NCBI RefSeq assembly: GCF_003001995.1
Contig: NZ_PVNB01000003.1
Location: forward strand, 155,875-219,874
DNA length: 64,000 nt
Direction: 5' to 3'
Source: Orenia metallireducens
GTDB taxonomy: Bacteria > Bacillota > Halanaerobiia > Halobacteroidales > Halobacteroidaceae
The stretch's first letter is position 1, and each line of letters starts with the position of its first letter. The notes under the pieces were generated by a model, which saw only the letters and a program-made list of their open reading frames with translations, ran no database searches and was not told where the DNA came from. Positions 18,869 through 27,933 of this stretch are shown in pieces. Made by a program: the position numbers and the translations under genes.

Positions 18869-19684
18869 TTACCTTAACACAACCCACTGTAAATAATAAT
18901 AAACAACAGGTAAAGTAAATAACAAACTATCAATTCTATCTAATATTCCTCCATGCCCTGGTATAATATCACCAGAATCCTTGATATTAGCATCACGTTT
19001 AAAGACCGATTCAGATAAATCACCTAATTGAGCAAAAAGAGCAATTAGAATTCCTAATACTATGCCATGTAAATATCCAAAACCCAAGTATACACTAATA
19101 ATCATAGTAAGCGCTATACTAAAGGTCAATCCACCAACCGCCCCTTCTATAGTCTTTTTTGGACTAATTTTAGGTGCCAAAGGGCTTTTACCAAAGTTCA
19201 TTCCTGTAAAATATGCTCCAGTATCGGTTATCCAAGTTGCCAAGATTGGTAACCAAACAAATAAAGTGCCAATACCTTTACCATTACTGAGCTCTAAGTT
19301 ATACAGTAGTATCAAATGGCTAAATAAACCTGCGACATAAAAGACCCCAAAAAAAGTAATAGCTGTTGTAAAGATAGCAGAGTTATCTACCCCGACAATC
19401 ACCTGCTTTAATAAAATGACTAAAAAAGACAAGATCAAGAAACCATATACAACTGATAAATCGTTACTATTTAGATATGTAAGAAGAACTAAAATTAGAC
19501 CAATCAAGATTCCTAAAAACCTGTTTGCCTTTATTCCTTTAGCTTTTACCAGCTTGTAATATTCATCCATCCCTAATCCAACAACCACCAGATTCAATAA
19601 TAAAAAGGGAATATTGCCTATTTTTAAGATAATAATCAATATAGGAATAGCTATTACTGCACTTAAAATCCTTGTTTTCAACAT
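18869..19684 (-). CDS. cdsA: phosphatidate cytidylyltransferase
   Basis: Integral membrane enzyme making CDP-diacylglycerol from phosphatidic acid and CTP, the branch point for all phospholipids. 271 residues, about eight helices. The family signature is near the C-terminus: ISPKKTIEGAVGG and GHGGILDRIDSLL, with DTGAYF before it. The ATG at 19684 is placed by an AGGTGAT site inside the end of the spacer; a GTG three codons upstream is less likely because it lies within that site. Directly follows uppS (9 bp). Confidence 0.95.
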   Translation of the reverse strand: MLKTRILSAVIAIPILIIILKIGNIPFLLLNLVVVGLGMDEYYKLVKAKGIKANRFLGILIGLILVLLTYLNSNDLSVVYGFLILSFLVILLKQVIVGVDNSAIFTTAITFFGVFYVAGLFSHLILLYNLELSNGKGIGTLFVWLPILATWITDTGAYFTGMNFGKSPLAPKISPKKTIEGAVGGLTFSIALTMIISVYLGFGYLHGIVLGILIALFAQLGDLSESVFKRDANIKDSGDIIPGHGGILDRIDSLLFTLPVVYYYLQWVVLR

Positions 19685-19693
19685 TAATATCAC

Positions 19694-20482
19694 CTACTTT
19701 TTCTTAAGTCCGCCAAACCTTCTTTCCCTTTCTTGATAATCCTTTATAATCTCTAAAAAAGCTTCTTTATTAAAATCAGGCCAATATACTTCAGTAAAGC
19801 ACAACTCTGTATAAGCAAGCTGCCATAATAAGAAATTACTGATTCTCTTTTCTCCACCAGGTCTGATTAATAAGTCAGGATCAGGTTGTTGGTTGGTATA
19901 TAACCCTTGGGATATTAATTGCTCATCGATATCTTCAAGGCTTATCTTGCCATCAATTAGGTCTCTTCCAATATTCTTAACTGACTCTATGATTTCACTT
20001 CTAGCTCCATAATCTAAAGCAATATTAAGAACTAAAGTATTATTATTCTTGGTTCTTTCCATAGCCTGCTCTACTTTCTCTTTAACCCCTTGGGGTAGCC
20101 TGTTCTTATATCCAATTATATTAAGCCTCACACCCTCTTGATCTAATTCATCAAGTTCTTCTAAAAAGACCTTTTCAAATAACTTCATCAGAAAATTAAC
20201 CTCTTTTTCAGGTCGCTTCCAATTCTCTGTAGAGAAAGCATAGGTAGTAATATATTTAACCCCTAAATTTTTAGATATTTTTGTGATCTCTTTTAAGGTC
20301 TTTACCCCTGCTTGATGTCCAACACTTCTGGGAAATCCCCTTTTTTTAGCCCAACGACCATTACCATCCATTATAAATGCTACATGTGTAGGTACTTCTT
20401 TCTGTTTAACTTCCGATACTAACTCTTCAAAAGTACTATTGTTTTTGAATTTATCTAATGCCTTATCAACAATACCCCACAT
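19694..20482 (-). CDS. uppS: isoprenyl transferase (undecaprenyl diphosphate synthase)
   Basis: cis-Prenyltransferase that extends FPP to C55 undecaprenyl diphosphate, the lipid carrier for peptidoglycan. 262 residues. HVAFIMDGNGRWA at 33-45 with catalytic Asp39; later TTYAFSTENWKRP, LNIALDYGARSEI and the C-terminal PDLLIRPGGEKRISNFLLWQ. ATG 20482 is preferred because AGGAGG lies seven bases upstream of it; the frame extends 13 codons further without such a site and into a hairpin. A GC-rich hairpin separates it from the small gene upstream. Confidence 0.96.
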   Translation of the reverse strand: MWGIVDKALDKFKNNSTFEELVSEVKQKEVPTHVAFIMDGNGRWAKKRGFPRSVGHQAGVKTLKEITKISKNLGVKYITTYAFSTENWKRPEKEVNFLMKLFEKVFLEELDELDQEGVRLNIIGYKNRLPQGVKEKVEQAMERTKNNNTLVLNIALDYGARSEIIESVKNIGRDLIDGKISLEDIDEQLISQGLYTNQQPDPDLLIRPGGEKRISNFLLWQLAYTELCFTEVYWPDFNKEAFLEIIKDYQERERRFGGLKKK

Positions 20483-20508
20483 TAATAATCCTCCTATATT
20501 TATGAAAT

Positions 20509-20537
20509 AACCCCCTCTCAACCATATAGAGGGGGTT
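20509..20537 (-). terminator. hairpin between the small frr-linked gene and uppS
   Basis: Stem AACCCCCTCT / AGAGGGGGTT (10 bp, 20509-20518 with 20528-20537) and a 9-nt loop, followed on the minus strand by TATTTCAT, a poor thymine tract. Likely a partial terminator, pause or mRNA-processing hairpin rather than a full stop, because uppS has no evident promoter of its own. Confidence 0.5.
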
Positions 20538-20552
20538 TAGTAACTGGGGTTA

Positions 20553-20762
20553 TTATTTATTATCTACCCCTAAGTAATAATCTTCATGACTGATTATTAA
20601 CTCTACAACTTCTTTATTAATTAGCCTTTGTCCAATTACCCTTAATTCACCTAGACCAACTAACTTTCTTGGAGGTCTGGTATGACGAATTTGAAGTTTA
20701 TAGTTATCCCTTGTTAATAAATCCTTGGCAGAATTATAATTTAAGGCAATAACATTTTTCAT
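20553..20762 (-). CDS. small conserved-looking protein of unknown function
   Basis: 69 residues, between frr (2-bp gap) and uppS. Sequence MKNVIALNYNSAKDLLTRDN..., basic in the middle (RHTRPPRKLVGLG) and acidic at the end (ISHEDYYLGVDNK). A GGAAGT ribosome-binding site overlaps the frr stop region, which supports it being real. No recognised domain, no membrane helix, no cysteines. In Bacillus frr is followed directly by uppS, so this is an insertion in the operon. Function not assigned. Confidence 0.55.
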   Translation of the reverse strand: MKNVIALNYNSAKDLLTRDNYKLQIRHTRPPRKLVGLGELRVIGQRLINKEVVELIISHEDYYLGVDNK

Positions 20763-20764
20763 AG

Positions 20765-21322
20765 TTATACTTCCATTATATCTGCAGTTTTATTCTCTAG
20801 CAAGGAATCTATTTTAGCAATATATTCATCAGTAATTTCCTGGATATTATCTAAACCACGGCGATAATTATCCTCAGAAATCTCTCCTTCCTTCTCTAGC
20901 TCTTCTAATTCACTATTTGCCTCGCGTCGAAGATTTCTAATAGAAATTTTGCCCTCTTCTGCTTTCTGCTTAACAACCTTAACTAGTTGCTTTCTTCTCT
21001 CTTCAGTCAGCTGAGGAATATTGATTCTGATTAAATCACCATCATTATTAGGATTTAGTCCTAAATCAGATTTTAAAATAGCTTTCTCAATATCACCTAT
21101 TACAGTCTTATCAAAAGGAGCTACTAGTAATTGTCTTGGTTCTGGTGCAGAGATCTTTGCCATTTGATTAATTGGTGTAGGAGCACCATAATAGTCAGCC
21201 TTAATACCATCTAACAAAGATGCTTTAGCTCTTCCAGTTTGTATTTTTGTAAACTCCTGCTTAGTATTCTCAATCACCTTATCCATATCCTTTTTAGCCT
21301 GATTAGCAACCTCTTTAATCAT
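20765..21322 (-). CDS. frr: ribosome recycling factor
   Basis: Splits post-termination ribosomes with EF-G. 185 residues, exactly the family size. Typical start MIKEVANQAKKDMDKVIE, the QTGRAKASLLDGI segment and the C-terminal helix RNLRREANSELEELEK. AAAGGGAGG precedes the ATG. Lies 34 bp after pyrH in the rpsB-tsf-pyrH-frr series. Confidence 0.97.
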   Translation of the reverse strand: MIKEVANQAKKDMDKVIENTKQEFTKIQTGRAKASLLDGIKADYYGAPTPINQMAKISAPEPRQLLVAPFDKTVIGDIEKAILKSDLGLNPNNDGDLIRINIPQLTEERRKQLVKVVKQKAEEGKISIRNLRREANSELEELEKEGEISEDNYRRGLDNIQEITDEYIAKIDSLLENKTADIMEV

Positions 21323-21356
21323 ATGTATAACCTCCCTTTATCTAAATGTTTATATA

Positions 21357-22100
<744 letters not shown>

Positions 22101-22187
22101 CTATAATATACCCTAAATCCCTTTTTATGATTAAAAATTTTACTATATTATTTAACGATCACTATTAAATATTGATATATATATTAT

Positions 22188-22215
22188 ATTTTATCACCTA
22201 TTAACTTTATCACAA
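22188..22215 (-). promoter_or_regulatory. candidate promoter for pyrH-frr-uppS
   Basis: Minus-strand TTGTGA (22210-22215) and TAAAAT (22188-22193) with a 16-bp spacer, about 120 bp before pyrH. The -35 is weak. It is supported mainly by position, because the tsf terminator lies upstream of it. Confidence 0.35.
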
Positions 22216-22287
22216 TAGCTTTTAATCTAACTTTTAAAATTGAAAGCATAATAAAATAAATGATAAAACTTAGAAAACTAACTGACT

Positions 22288-22325
22288 CTAAAAAAAGAGA
22301 ACACGAGAGTGTCCTCTTTTTTTAG
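22288..22325 (-). terminator. intrinsic terminator of tsf
   Basis: Just after the tsf stop. The minus strand reads CTAAAAAAAGAGGACAC, a 4-nt loop, then GTGTTCTCTTTTTTTAG: a 17-bp stem with one mismatch whose lower part is the A7/T7 tract. Good candidate for the end of the rpsB-tsf transcript. Confidence 0.8.
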
Positions 22326-22332
22326 ATAGATA

Positions 22333-23214
22333 TTATTTATTAATTTCACCCATTACTTCTGCTGCAAAATCTGTCTCTTCCACTTCAATACCTTCTCCAA
22401 CTTCATATCGAACATAGTTTACAATACTAGCATCATTTTGATCAACTAATTGTTGAATAGTTATATCTGAATCTTTAACAAACTCTTGTTCTAACAAGCA
22501 GTTTAATGTATAGAATTTACCTAATCTACCTTCAACCATCTTTTCTACTATATGCTCTGGCTTTCCTTCTGCAAGAGCTTGCTTTGTAAGGATTTCTCTC
22601 TCCTTATCAAGATCTTCACTAGGAACATCCTCTTTTGATAAGTAATTTGGTTTTACAGCAGCAATATGCATAGCAATATCTCTAGCTAAATCTTCATCTC
22701 CACCTTGAAGTTGAACTAAAACTCCAATGTTACCACCCATGTGCAAGTATGTACCAAAGATCTCTTCAGCATTCTTTTCAAAGATTTGAAAGCGTCTAAA
22801 GGAGATATTTTCTCCAATTTTAGCAATAGACTCTTTTAAGTATTTCTCTACTGTTTTGTCTTCTGCCTTTAAAGTTTGACTAAGAGCTTCTTCTACATCA
22901 GCAGGATTTTCTGCTAATACGTGATCTGCTAAAGCATCAACAACCACTTTAAAATTTTCATTTCTAGCAACAAAATCAGTTTCACAGTTGACCTCTAAAA
23001 TAGCAGCTGTATCATCCACTGTTTTAAAAGCTACTAAACCTTCAGCAGCAGTTCTTCCAGCTTTCTTATCTGCAGAAGCGATACCTTTTTCTCTTAAGTA
23101 TTCAACAGCTTTATCCATATCTCCATCTGTCTCTTGTAAAGCTTTTTTACAATCTAAAATCCCAGCATTTGTCATTTCTCTTAACTTCTTTATATCAGCT
23201 GTAGTAATTGCCAT
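22333..23214 (-). CDS. tsf: elongation factor Ts
   Basis: Nucleotide exchange factor for EF-Tu. 293 residues, the common bacterial length. UBA-like N-terminus with [16 protein letters not shown] and [15 protein letters not shown] helix (here [18 protein letters not shown]), then the exchange core with [17 protein letters not shown] precedes the ATG. Follows rpsB after 99 bp that contain an attenuator-like hairpin. Confidence 0.97.
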   Translation of the reverse strand: MAITTADIKKLREMTNAGILDCKKALQETDGDMDKAVEYLREKGIASADKKAGRTAAEGLVAFKTVDDTAAILEVNCETDFVARNENFKVVVDALADHVLAENPADVEEALSQTLKAEDKTVEKYLKESIAKIGENISFRRFQIFEKNAEEIFGTYLHMGGNIGVLVQLQGGDEDLARDIAMHIAAVKPNYLSKEDVPSEDLDKEREILTKQALAEGKPEHIVEKMVEGRLGKFYTLNCLLEQEFVKDSDITIQQLVDQNDASIVNYVRYEVGEGIEVEETDFAAEVMGEINK

Positions 23215-23251
23215 TATTGAACCTCCTTATAGTTTATGAAAAAACTTATTT

Positions 23252-23303
23252 AAAAAAAAGGCGCTTCACAAGGACGATTTACATCCTCATTACACGCCCT
23301 TTA
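23252..23303 (-). terminator. imperfect terminator-like hairpin between rpsB and tsf
   Basis: On the minus strand AAAGGGCGTG... pairs with the later GCGCCTTT, with an inner GAGGATG / CGTCCT pairing, and the structure ends in a run of eight thymines. Because tsf lies beyond it without an evident promoter, it is likely an attenuator that lowers tsf expression relative to rpsB, as known for rpsB-tsf in other bacteria. Confidence 0.6.
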
Positions 23304-23313
23304 TTTATTATTC

Positions 23314-24045
23314 TTATTGTTGGTCTTCTTCTGTAGTTGCAGCTTCTTCAATCTCAGCTTGTTCGCCTTCTTGAGATTCTACAACTGCATCAGCGATAAC
23401 TCCAGTTAATAATTTAACAGCTCTAATAGCATCATCATTTCCTGGAATTAAATAATCAACATCATCAGGATCACAGTTTGTATCTACAATAGCTACTACT
23501 GGGATACCCAACTTCTTAGCCTCTGCTACCGCAATCTCCTCTCTACGAGGGTCAACAATAAATAACACATCAGGAAGACCATTCATATCTCTAATTCCAC
23601 CTAAGTTACGAACTAATTTAGTTCTTTCCTTCTCTAACTGCATTACCTCTTTCTTAGGTAAGACCTCAAAGATTCCATCCTCTTCCATCTGTTCTAACTC
23701 TTCTAAACGCTCAATACGTTTACGAATAGTTTTGAAGTTAGTTAGCATACCACCTAACCAACGCTCATTAACATAAGGCATTCCACATCTTTCAGCTTCT
23801 TGCTTAATAGTCTCTTTAGCTTGCTTTTTAGTTCCTACAAAAAGAACTGTTTTCCCTTCAGCTGCTAGTTCACGAACGAAGTTATAAGCATCTTCAGCTA
23901 ATTTAACTGTTTGCTGTAGATCCACTATGTAGATCCCATTTCTTTCTGTAAAGATGTATGGTTTCATCTTTGGATTCCATCTCTTAGTTTGATGTCCGAA
24001 ATGAACTCCAGATTCTAATAATTGTTTCATACTTACTACACCCAT
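23314..24045 (-). CDS. rpsB: 30S ribosomal protein S2
   Basis: 243 residues: [27 protein letters not shown] start, [20 protein letters not shown] and [16 protein letters not shown] are all S2 hallmarks. A short acidic/Gln tail ([11 protein letters not shown]) follows the globular part. GAGAGGAGGTG precedes the ATG. It has its own promoter about 125 bp upstream and a leader with dyad symmetry. In Bacillus rpsB follows swrB at the end of the fla/che operon, as it does here. Confidence 0.98.
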   Translation of the reverse strand: MGVVSMKQLLESGVHFGHQTKRWNPKMKPYIFTERNGIYIVDLQQTVKLAEDAYNFVRELAAEGKTVLFVGTKKQAKETIKQEAERCGMPYVNERWLGGMLTNFKTIRKRIERLEELEQMEEDGIFEVLPKKEVMQLEKERTKLVRNLGGIRDMNGLPDVLFIVDPRREEIAVAEAKKLGIPVVAIVDTNCDPDDVDYLIPGNDDAIRAVKLLTGVIADAVVESQEGEQAEIEEAATTEEDQQ

Positions 24046-24165
24046 TACTGCGGCACCTCCTCTCGGTTTTTAATCCTCCACTCTCTTCTTCCTCTGCTAA
24101 AACCCTAAGGGCACCTCTAGCAAAGTCCAAAAGTGTGTGTGATTGATGTTCTTCTAACACCATTA
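24046..24165 (-). promoter_or_regulatory. rpsB mRNA leader, possible S2 autoregulatory site
   Basis: About 115 nt between the promoter and rpsB. The minus strand contains GCTAGAGGTGCCCTTAGGG... closing with TTTTAGC, so CTA/TAG ends and a CCCT/AGGG inner stem can form, and the word GAGGTGCC recurs as GGAGGTGCC at the ribosome-binding site. S2 represses its own operon in several bacteria, so this is a candidate. No named family match is claimed. Confidence 0.35.
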
Positions 24166-24168
24166 AAC

Positions 24169-24197
24169 AGTATACCACATAAAAAAAATAATATCAA
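24169..24197 (-). promoter_or_regulatory. sigma-A promoter of rpsB
   Basis: Minus-strand TTGATA (24192-24197) and TATACT (24169-24174), each one or two mismatches from consensus, spaced by exactly 17 bp rich in T. Lies after the terminator that closes the flagellar operon. Confidence 0.75.
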
Positions 24198-24394
24198 CAA
24201 GATTTTTAATTATTTTTAAATTAAACAAAGTTCTTAGGATTAGAGCTATAATTAAACTAAGATTAAGACTATATAAGTTCAATAAAATAGAGTAGATTCT
24301 CTACTTAAAATTAGATTCAAATTATGTAAAGCAAACACGATAAGGTATTATTAAATAACTTTATAGAATTAGATAAAACATTATTTTTGAGTTG

Positions 24395-24424
24395 CAAAAA
24401 AATAAAGACATCATTATGATGTCC
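24395..24424 (-). terminator. intrinsic terminator at the end of the flagellar operon
   Basis: GACATCAT / ATGATGTC stem (24407-24423) with a minimal loop, followed on the minus strand by TTTATTTTTTTGC. It begins about 20 bp after the last gene of the flagellar series. A further 200 bp up to the rpsB promoter hold no gene, only AT-rich sequence with degenerate repeat words (24225-24290). Confidence 0.8.
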
Positions 24425-24441
24425 TAAAACAGTTAAATCAT

Positions 24442-25233
24442 TCAATTATTTGAAGTTACTTGTAGTAATACCTCTTTAACTGATATAGGTAATTGAAAAG
24501 AGTAGGTGCCTGCCTTAATCTTAGTTTCAAGATTTAACTCATCTACCATAGCAATAAATTCATCTTTATCCTCAATTACCCCCTGATAGAGCAGTAAAGT
24601 AGATACCTCTCGACTGGATATCCCTTTTGGAATAGTTAATAGAACTTTTTTATTTTCCCTTTCTAACTCTTCTTTTATTTCCTTTTTTAGCTCTTTTTTT
24701 AACTGCTCTTTTAATTCTCTAGTCAATTCCTCTCTAAGCTTCTTTTTAACATCATCACTATCTGCTTGTACCTTTTCTACAGCATCTTCTATGGCTGTCT
24801 CTATTTCATCCTCAGCCTTAAGATCAATCGCCTCTTTAGAGTTATTATTATCTTTTGTCTGTGACACTCCAACTTCTGAAATTATATCAGCCTTTTCTGA
24901 TTTTAATTTCTCTTCTCTAACTATATTATTGTCTTGAATTAATAAACTTTGATCTACTAATTCTTCACCCTTTATTTCTTTATCAATATTATCTTCTTTT
25001 ACAGAAGCAAACGCCCCTTCTAAATCATAATTCTTCTTTAATTTAATATCCTGATCACTATAACTCTCTGCAGGAAAGCTCATCCCTAGCTTTCTAGCCT
25101 CTTTTATAATCTCTTCTTCAGTCATCACAGTCTCTTTTGGTGAATTTAAATTAAATAGATTCAAATCTAAAGATAATAGTAATGCCATAATCACAAGTGT
25201 AATCCCTATCCCTAACAGAGTATGGCGTAACAT
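24442..25233 (-). CDS. membrane-anchored protein with MltG/YceG LysM-like domain
   Basis: 263 residues: an N-terminal membrane helix (LLGIGITLVIMALLLSL), a long charged Lys/Glu coiled-coil stalk (about 60-190) and a C-terminal block of about 60 residues (LLTIPKGISSREVSTLLLYQGVI ... KAGTYSFQLPISVKEVLLQVTS) that looks like the LysM-like subdomain of the endolytic transglycosylase MltG. The catalytic MltG domain with its Glu is absent, so it probably binds or senses peptidoglycan without cutting it. Start overlaps the swrB-like stop by one base (TAATG). Last gene before the operon terminator. Possible role: helping the flagellum pass or anchor to the wall (inference). Confidence 0.65.
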   Translation of the reverse strand: MLRHTLLGIGITLVIMALLLSLDLNLFNLNSPKETVMTEEEIIKEARKLGMSFPAESYSDQDIKLKKNYDLEGAFASVKEDNIDKEIKGEELVDQSLLIQDNNIVREEKLKSEKADIISEVGVSQTKDNNNSKEAIDLKAEDEIETAIEDAVEKVQADSDDVKKKLREELTRELKEQLKKELKKEIKEELERENKKVLLTIPKGISSREVSTLLLYQGVIEDKDEFIAMVDELNLETKIKAGTYSFQLPISVKEVLLQVTSNN

Positions 25234-25742
25234 TAATTTTCCCTCCGATTATTGAATTTATAAATCAATTCGACTTCCCGACTTCCCATATTCATCTTCT
25301 TAGCTATCTCTGCCATACTTAAGCCTTCTTCTTTAAGTCTCTTTATCTGTTGATAAGCAGGATTTCCATTTGTAGGATTAAGTGTAGGTTTAGTATTTGT
25401 TTGACTATTTAAGAGATTAATATTCTTAATATTTTCATCTAGAATGTCCATTTTAATATCAACCTTTTCAACTTTATCAATTAATTTCTCAACCCTATCT
25501 TTTAAGATGATTATCTCTTCTTTATATCTACCATTATCCAATTTATGATTTAGCAGCTGACCAAAATCATTACTTCCTACTATTGAGTTTATCTCATCCT
25601 CTAACTCTTCTTTTAAATTTCTAATCTCTGATAACATCTCAGTTGCTAAATAATAGTCATCATTATCCTGTTGAGAACGATAGGTTAAGAATAAAGAGAT
25701 CATAATCACTACTAAACCTACAGCAAACAAAATATATTCCAA
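25233..25742 (-). CDS. SwrB-like single-pass membrane protein with C-terminal HTH
   Basis: 169 residues: one N-terminal helix (EYILFAVGLVVIMISLFLTY), a coiled coil (about 30-115) and a C-terminal helix-turn-helix-like segment (LKEEGLSMAEIAKKMNMGSREVELIY). This architecture and the position between sigD and rpsB match Bacillus SwrB, which promotes assembly of the flagellar export apparatus; the family is also known as DUF6115. The TTG at 25742 is preferred because GGAGGT lies 7 nt ahead; an ATG five codons upstream overlaps that site. Sequence identity to SwrB could not be tested, so the name is given as likeness only. Confidence 0.6.
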   Translation of the reverse strand: MEYILFAVGLVVIMISLFLTYRSQQDNDDYYLATEMLSEIRNLKEELEDEINSIVGSNDFGQLLNHKLDNGRYKEEIIILKDRVEKLIDKVEKVDIKMDILDENIKNINLLNSQTNTKPTLNPTNGNPAYQQIKRLKEEGLSMAEIAKKMNMGSREVELIYKFNNRREN

Positions 25743-25757
25743 ATCTATTACCTCCAT

Positions 25758-26084
25758 TTATACCTTGATATCAATATATCGTCCTGCATTTAATACCTTA
25801 GCCTCGTTTTGACCTTCCTCTTCTTCATTATCACCATTTCCATTCTCTATTCTTCTCTTCCTCTTTTGCCTTCTCTTCTCTTTCTTATCATCCTCTTTTT
25901 TAATCTTCTTATGCTCTGTCTTTTCAGATTTATTTACCCTATCCTGCTTTCTGACATCCTTTTGCTCTAACTCCTGCTGTAATTGATTTTGATAAATATT
26001 TGGTTTAGCTTTTCTACTCTGTTCTAACTTACTGACATCTAAAGAACGAGAAAGTATAGTCTTAGGGTTGATAGGCTCTACCAT
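25758..26084 (-). CDS. small highly charged flagellar-operon protein
   Basis: 108 residues. Short conserved-looking ends (MVEPINPKTILSRSLDVSKLEQ and NAGRYIDIKV) flank a very basic then acidic middle (KKEDDKKEKRRQKRKRR; NGDNEEEEGQNE). Proteins with this plan are found in clostridial flagellar clusters near sigD; their role is unknown. Strong AAAAGGAGGGAGG before the ATG and 14-15 bp to each neighbour show it is a genuine operon member. Confidence 0.6.
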   Translation of the reverse strand: MVEPINPKTILSRSLDVSKLEQSRKAKPNIYQNQLQQELEQKDVRKQDRVNKSEKTEHKKIKKEDDKKEKRRQKRKRRIENGNGDNEEEEGQNEAKVLNAGRYIDIKV

Positions 26085-26098
26085 AAGCCTCCCTCCTT

Positions 26099-27910
26099 TT
26101 AAGAGTAAGGTTTTGATTTAATTTGATCATCATCTAGATAATACTGAACAAATTTATTAACCTCATCTATTCTTTTAACAAGGGTTCCTATATTTACAAT
26201 AACTCCTGTATAAATAGTATCCTGAACCTTAATCTTTCCTTCCTTACCTTCTTCTAACTTAGATTCTAACTTCTTCTTATCTTCTTTAATCTCTTCAATT
26301 TCAGCAGCAATAGAAAATCTCATCCTAGTAAGTTGATTCAATAAATCTTGTTTATTAGCTAAAAGCTTACCATTATTTTTCTCCCTTTGCTCCTTTAGTA
26401 ACTTTATATTCTTAATAACCTGATCCAACTTATCTTGTTTATCTTTAAAGAGATTATTCTTATTATTATAATCATCCCTTGTTCCAGGGGTTATCCCTAC
26501 AGAGACCTCTGTTGGAGTAGCTAGATTAGAACCGATATTTTTCGCTACTATCTCTTTAGTAGCCCTGATCTTACCACCAACAATTAATCCCTTCTTCTCC
26601 TCTACAACCACCTTGTTACCAGCATCAATAGTACTATGCATAATAGCATCCTGTACTATTAAATCTCCTTCAGTTATAACTGTTCCATTCTCAATAAATT
26701 TAACATTAATATCTCCTTTTGCTCTTAAAGTTCCTTTAATCGCACCAATAAAGCCTTTTTTAATAATAATTTGACCATCGGCTTCTATATTTCCTCCATA
26801 AACACTACCTTCTATCAAAACATTTCCTTGGGATTTAATTTCCATACCATCATTTAGATTTCCACTTACTATTACACTCCCTGTAAAATCAATATTTCCT
26901 GTTGATAAATCAACATCACTCCTGACAGTATATACATCTAAAACACTAATAGAATTATGATTATAAACTACTTGACCCTCAATTACTGCAGTTAATGACA
27001 TTCCATCTTCACTTAATTGTACATTTTCGCCTACAGGTATATCTATATCTTTTACAGGTGGCGGAGCAACATCTTCTCCCATCACGTTCTTGCCTGGCTC
27101 CCCCTCTACTGCTAAGACTTTAGTAGCTAATAAGTCTCCAGGATCGACGTTAACAATTCTACCTAGATTACGAAAATCTGCACTACCATCATCTAACAGA
27201 TTAACCTTCTTCTCAGAACTATTAATATCAAATTTAAAATCAATTCTGCCATCCTCTCCAGGAACAGGATCTTGTCCAGCTGCTATTAAAAAATCCTCTA
27301 GTGGCTTTTTAGAATTAAAAATCTCAGTAAATTCTTCTTTCTTTATACCAAAAACTATACCTTCTTTATTCAACTCTTCCATTATATCTTCAACTGTAAA
27401 TCCTCTTCCTCCAAGGGGTGGAATATGGCTTATATAAGCTTCCATCTTATCCTTACTTAACTTAAATTCTAAACTAGCATCACGATCTAACTCAGCTTTT
27501 CTATCAGCTATTTTGATCTTCTCTCCATCTAAAGTTAAAGCTTCACTTACTGCAGTATAGTCGACTTCAACTATCTCCTTTTTCTCAAGAGTCTCTTCAA
27601 TAGCATCCATCTTTACTTGTCTACCATTACCTACAGGTTGTTTTACTATCAAAAATATTCCATCATCAGATATCTCAACTCTAAATTCACCATCTTTACT
27701 TTCAACTTCTTCTATTAACTCTAAAGTGGCTTGATATGAGTTTAAACCACCAAGTAATCCAAAGAACTTTTTCTTCTCTTCAAGTAACTCTATCGAGATA
27801 TCCTCTAGACTAAATTCATCATCTACTTTTTCATTAAATATCCTATAAGCCTCTTCCAATGCAATCTTTTTATTCTTTGCTTCAATCTCAACCTTTTCAA
27901 TGATTGTCAT
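26099..27910 (-). CDS. FapA/DUF342 family protein with Jag-N-like domain
   Basis: 603 residues. N-terminal about 55 residues resemble Jag_N (VEIEAKNKKIALEEAY ... EEKKKFFGLLGG). The centre is the polymer-forming FapA/DUF342 beta-helix: repeats such as VSGNLNDGMEIKSQGNVLIE, GSVYGGNIEADGQIIIKKG and GTLRAKGDINVKFIENG (about 330-460). The C-terminus is a coiled coil. Members in Vibrio help flagellar assembly or localisation; family function is otherwise poorly defined. It follows sigD by 23 bp, with its own AGGGAGGAGG site. The Jag-like domain suggests RNA or SpoIIIJ-partner-like contacts, which is only inference. Confidence 0.75.
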   Translation of the reverse strand: MTIIEKVEIEAKNKKIALEEAYRIFNEKVDDEFSLEDISIELLEEKKKFFGLLGGLNSYQATLELIEEVESKDGEFRVEISDDGIFLIVKQPVGNGRQVKMDAIEETLEKKEIVEVDYTAVSEALTLDGEKIKIADRKAELDRDASLEFKLSKDKMEAYISHIPPLGGRGFTVEDIMEELNKEGIVFGIKKEEFTEIFNSKKPLEDFLIAAGQDPVPGEDGRIDFKFDINSSEKKVNLLDDGSADFRNLGRIVNVDPGDLLATKVLAVEGEPGKNVMGEDVAPPPVKDIDIPVGENVQLSEDGMSLTAVIEGQVVYNHNSISVLDVYTVRSDVDLSTGNIDFTGSVIVSGNLNDGMEIKSQGNVLIEGSVYGGNIEADGQIIIKKGFIGAIKGTLRAKGDINVKFIENGTVITEGDLIVQDAIMHSTIDAGNKVVVEEKKGLIVGGKIRATKEIVAKNIGSNLATPTEVSVGITPGTRDDYNNKNNLFKDKQDKLDQVIKNIKLLKEQREKNNGKLLANKQDLLNQLTRMRFSIAAEIEEIKEDKKKLESKLEEGKEGKIKVQDTIYTGVIVNIGTLVKRIDEVNKFVQYYLDDDQIKSKPYS

Positions 27911-27933
27911 AATAACCCCTCCTCCCTATTAAA

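Noticed and set aside
23984..24178. Minus-strand frame over the rpsB leader and start
   Set aside because: It begins inside the promoter -10, overlaps the start of rpsB in another phase and encodes no recognisable protein; treated as leader RNA.
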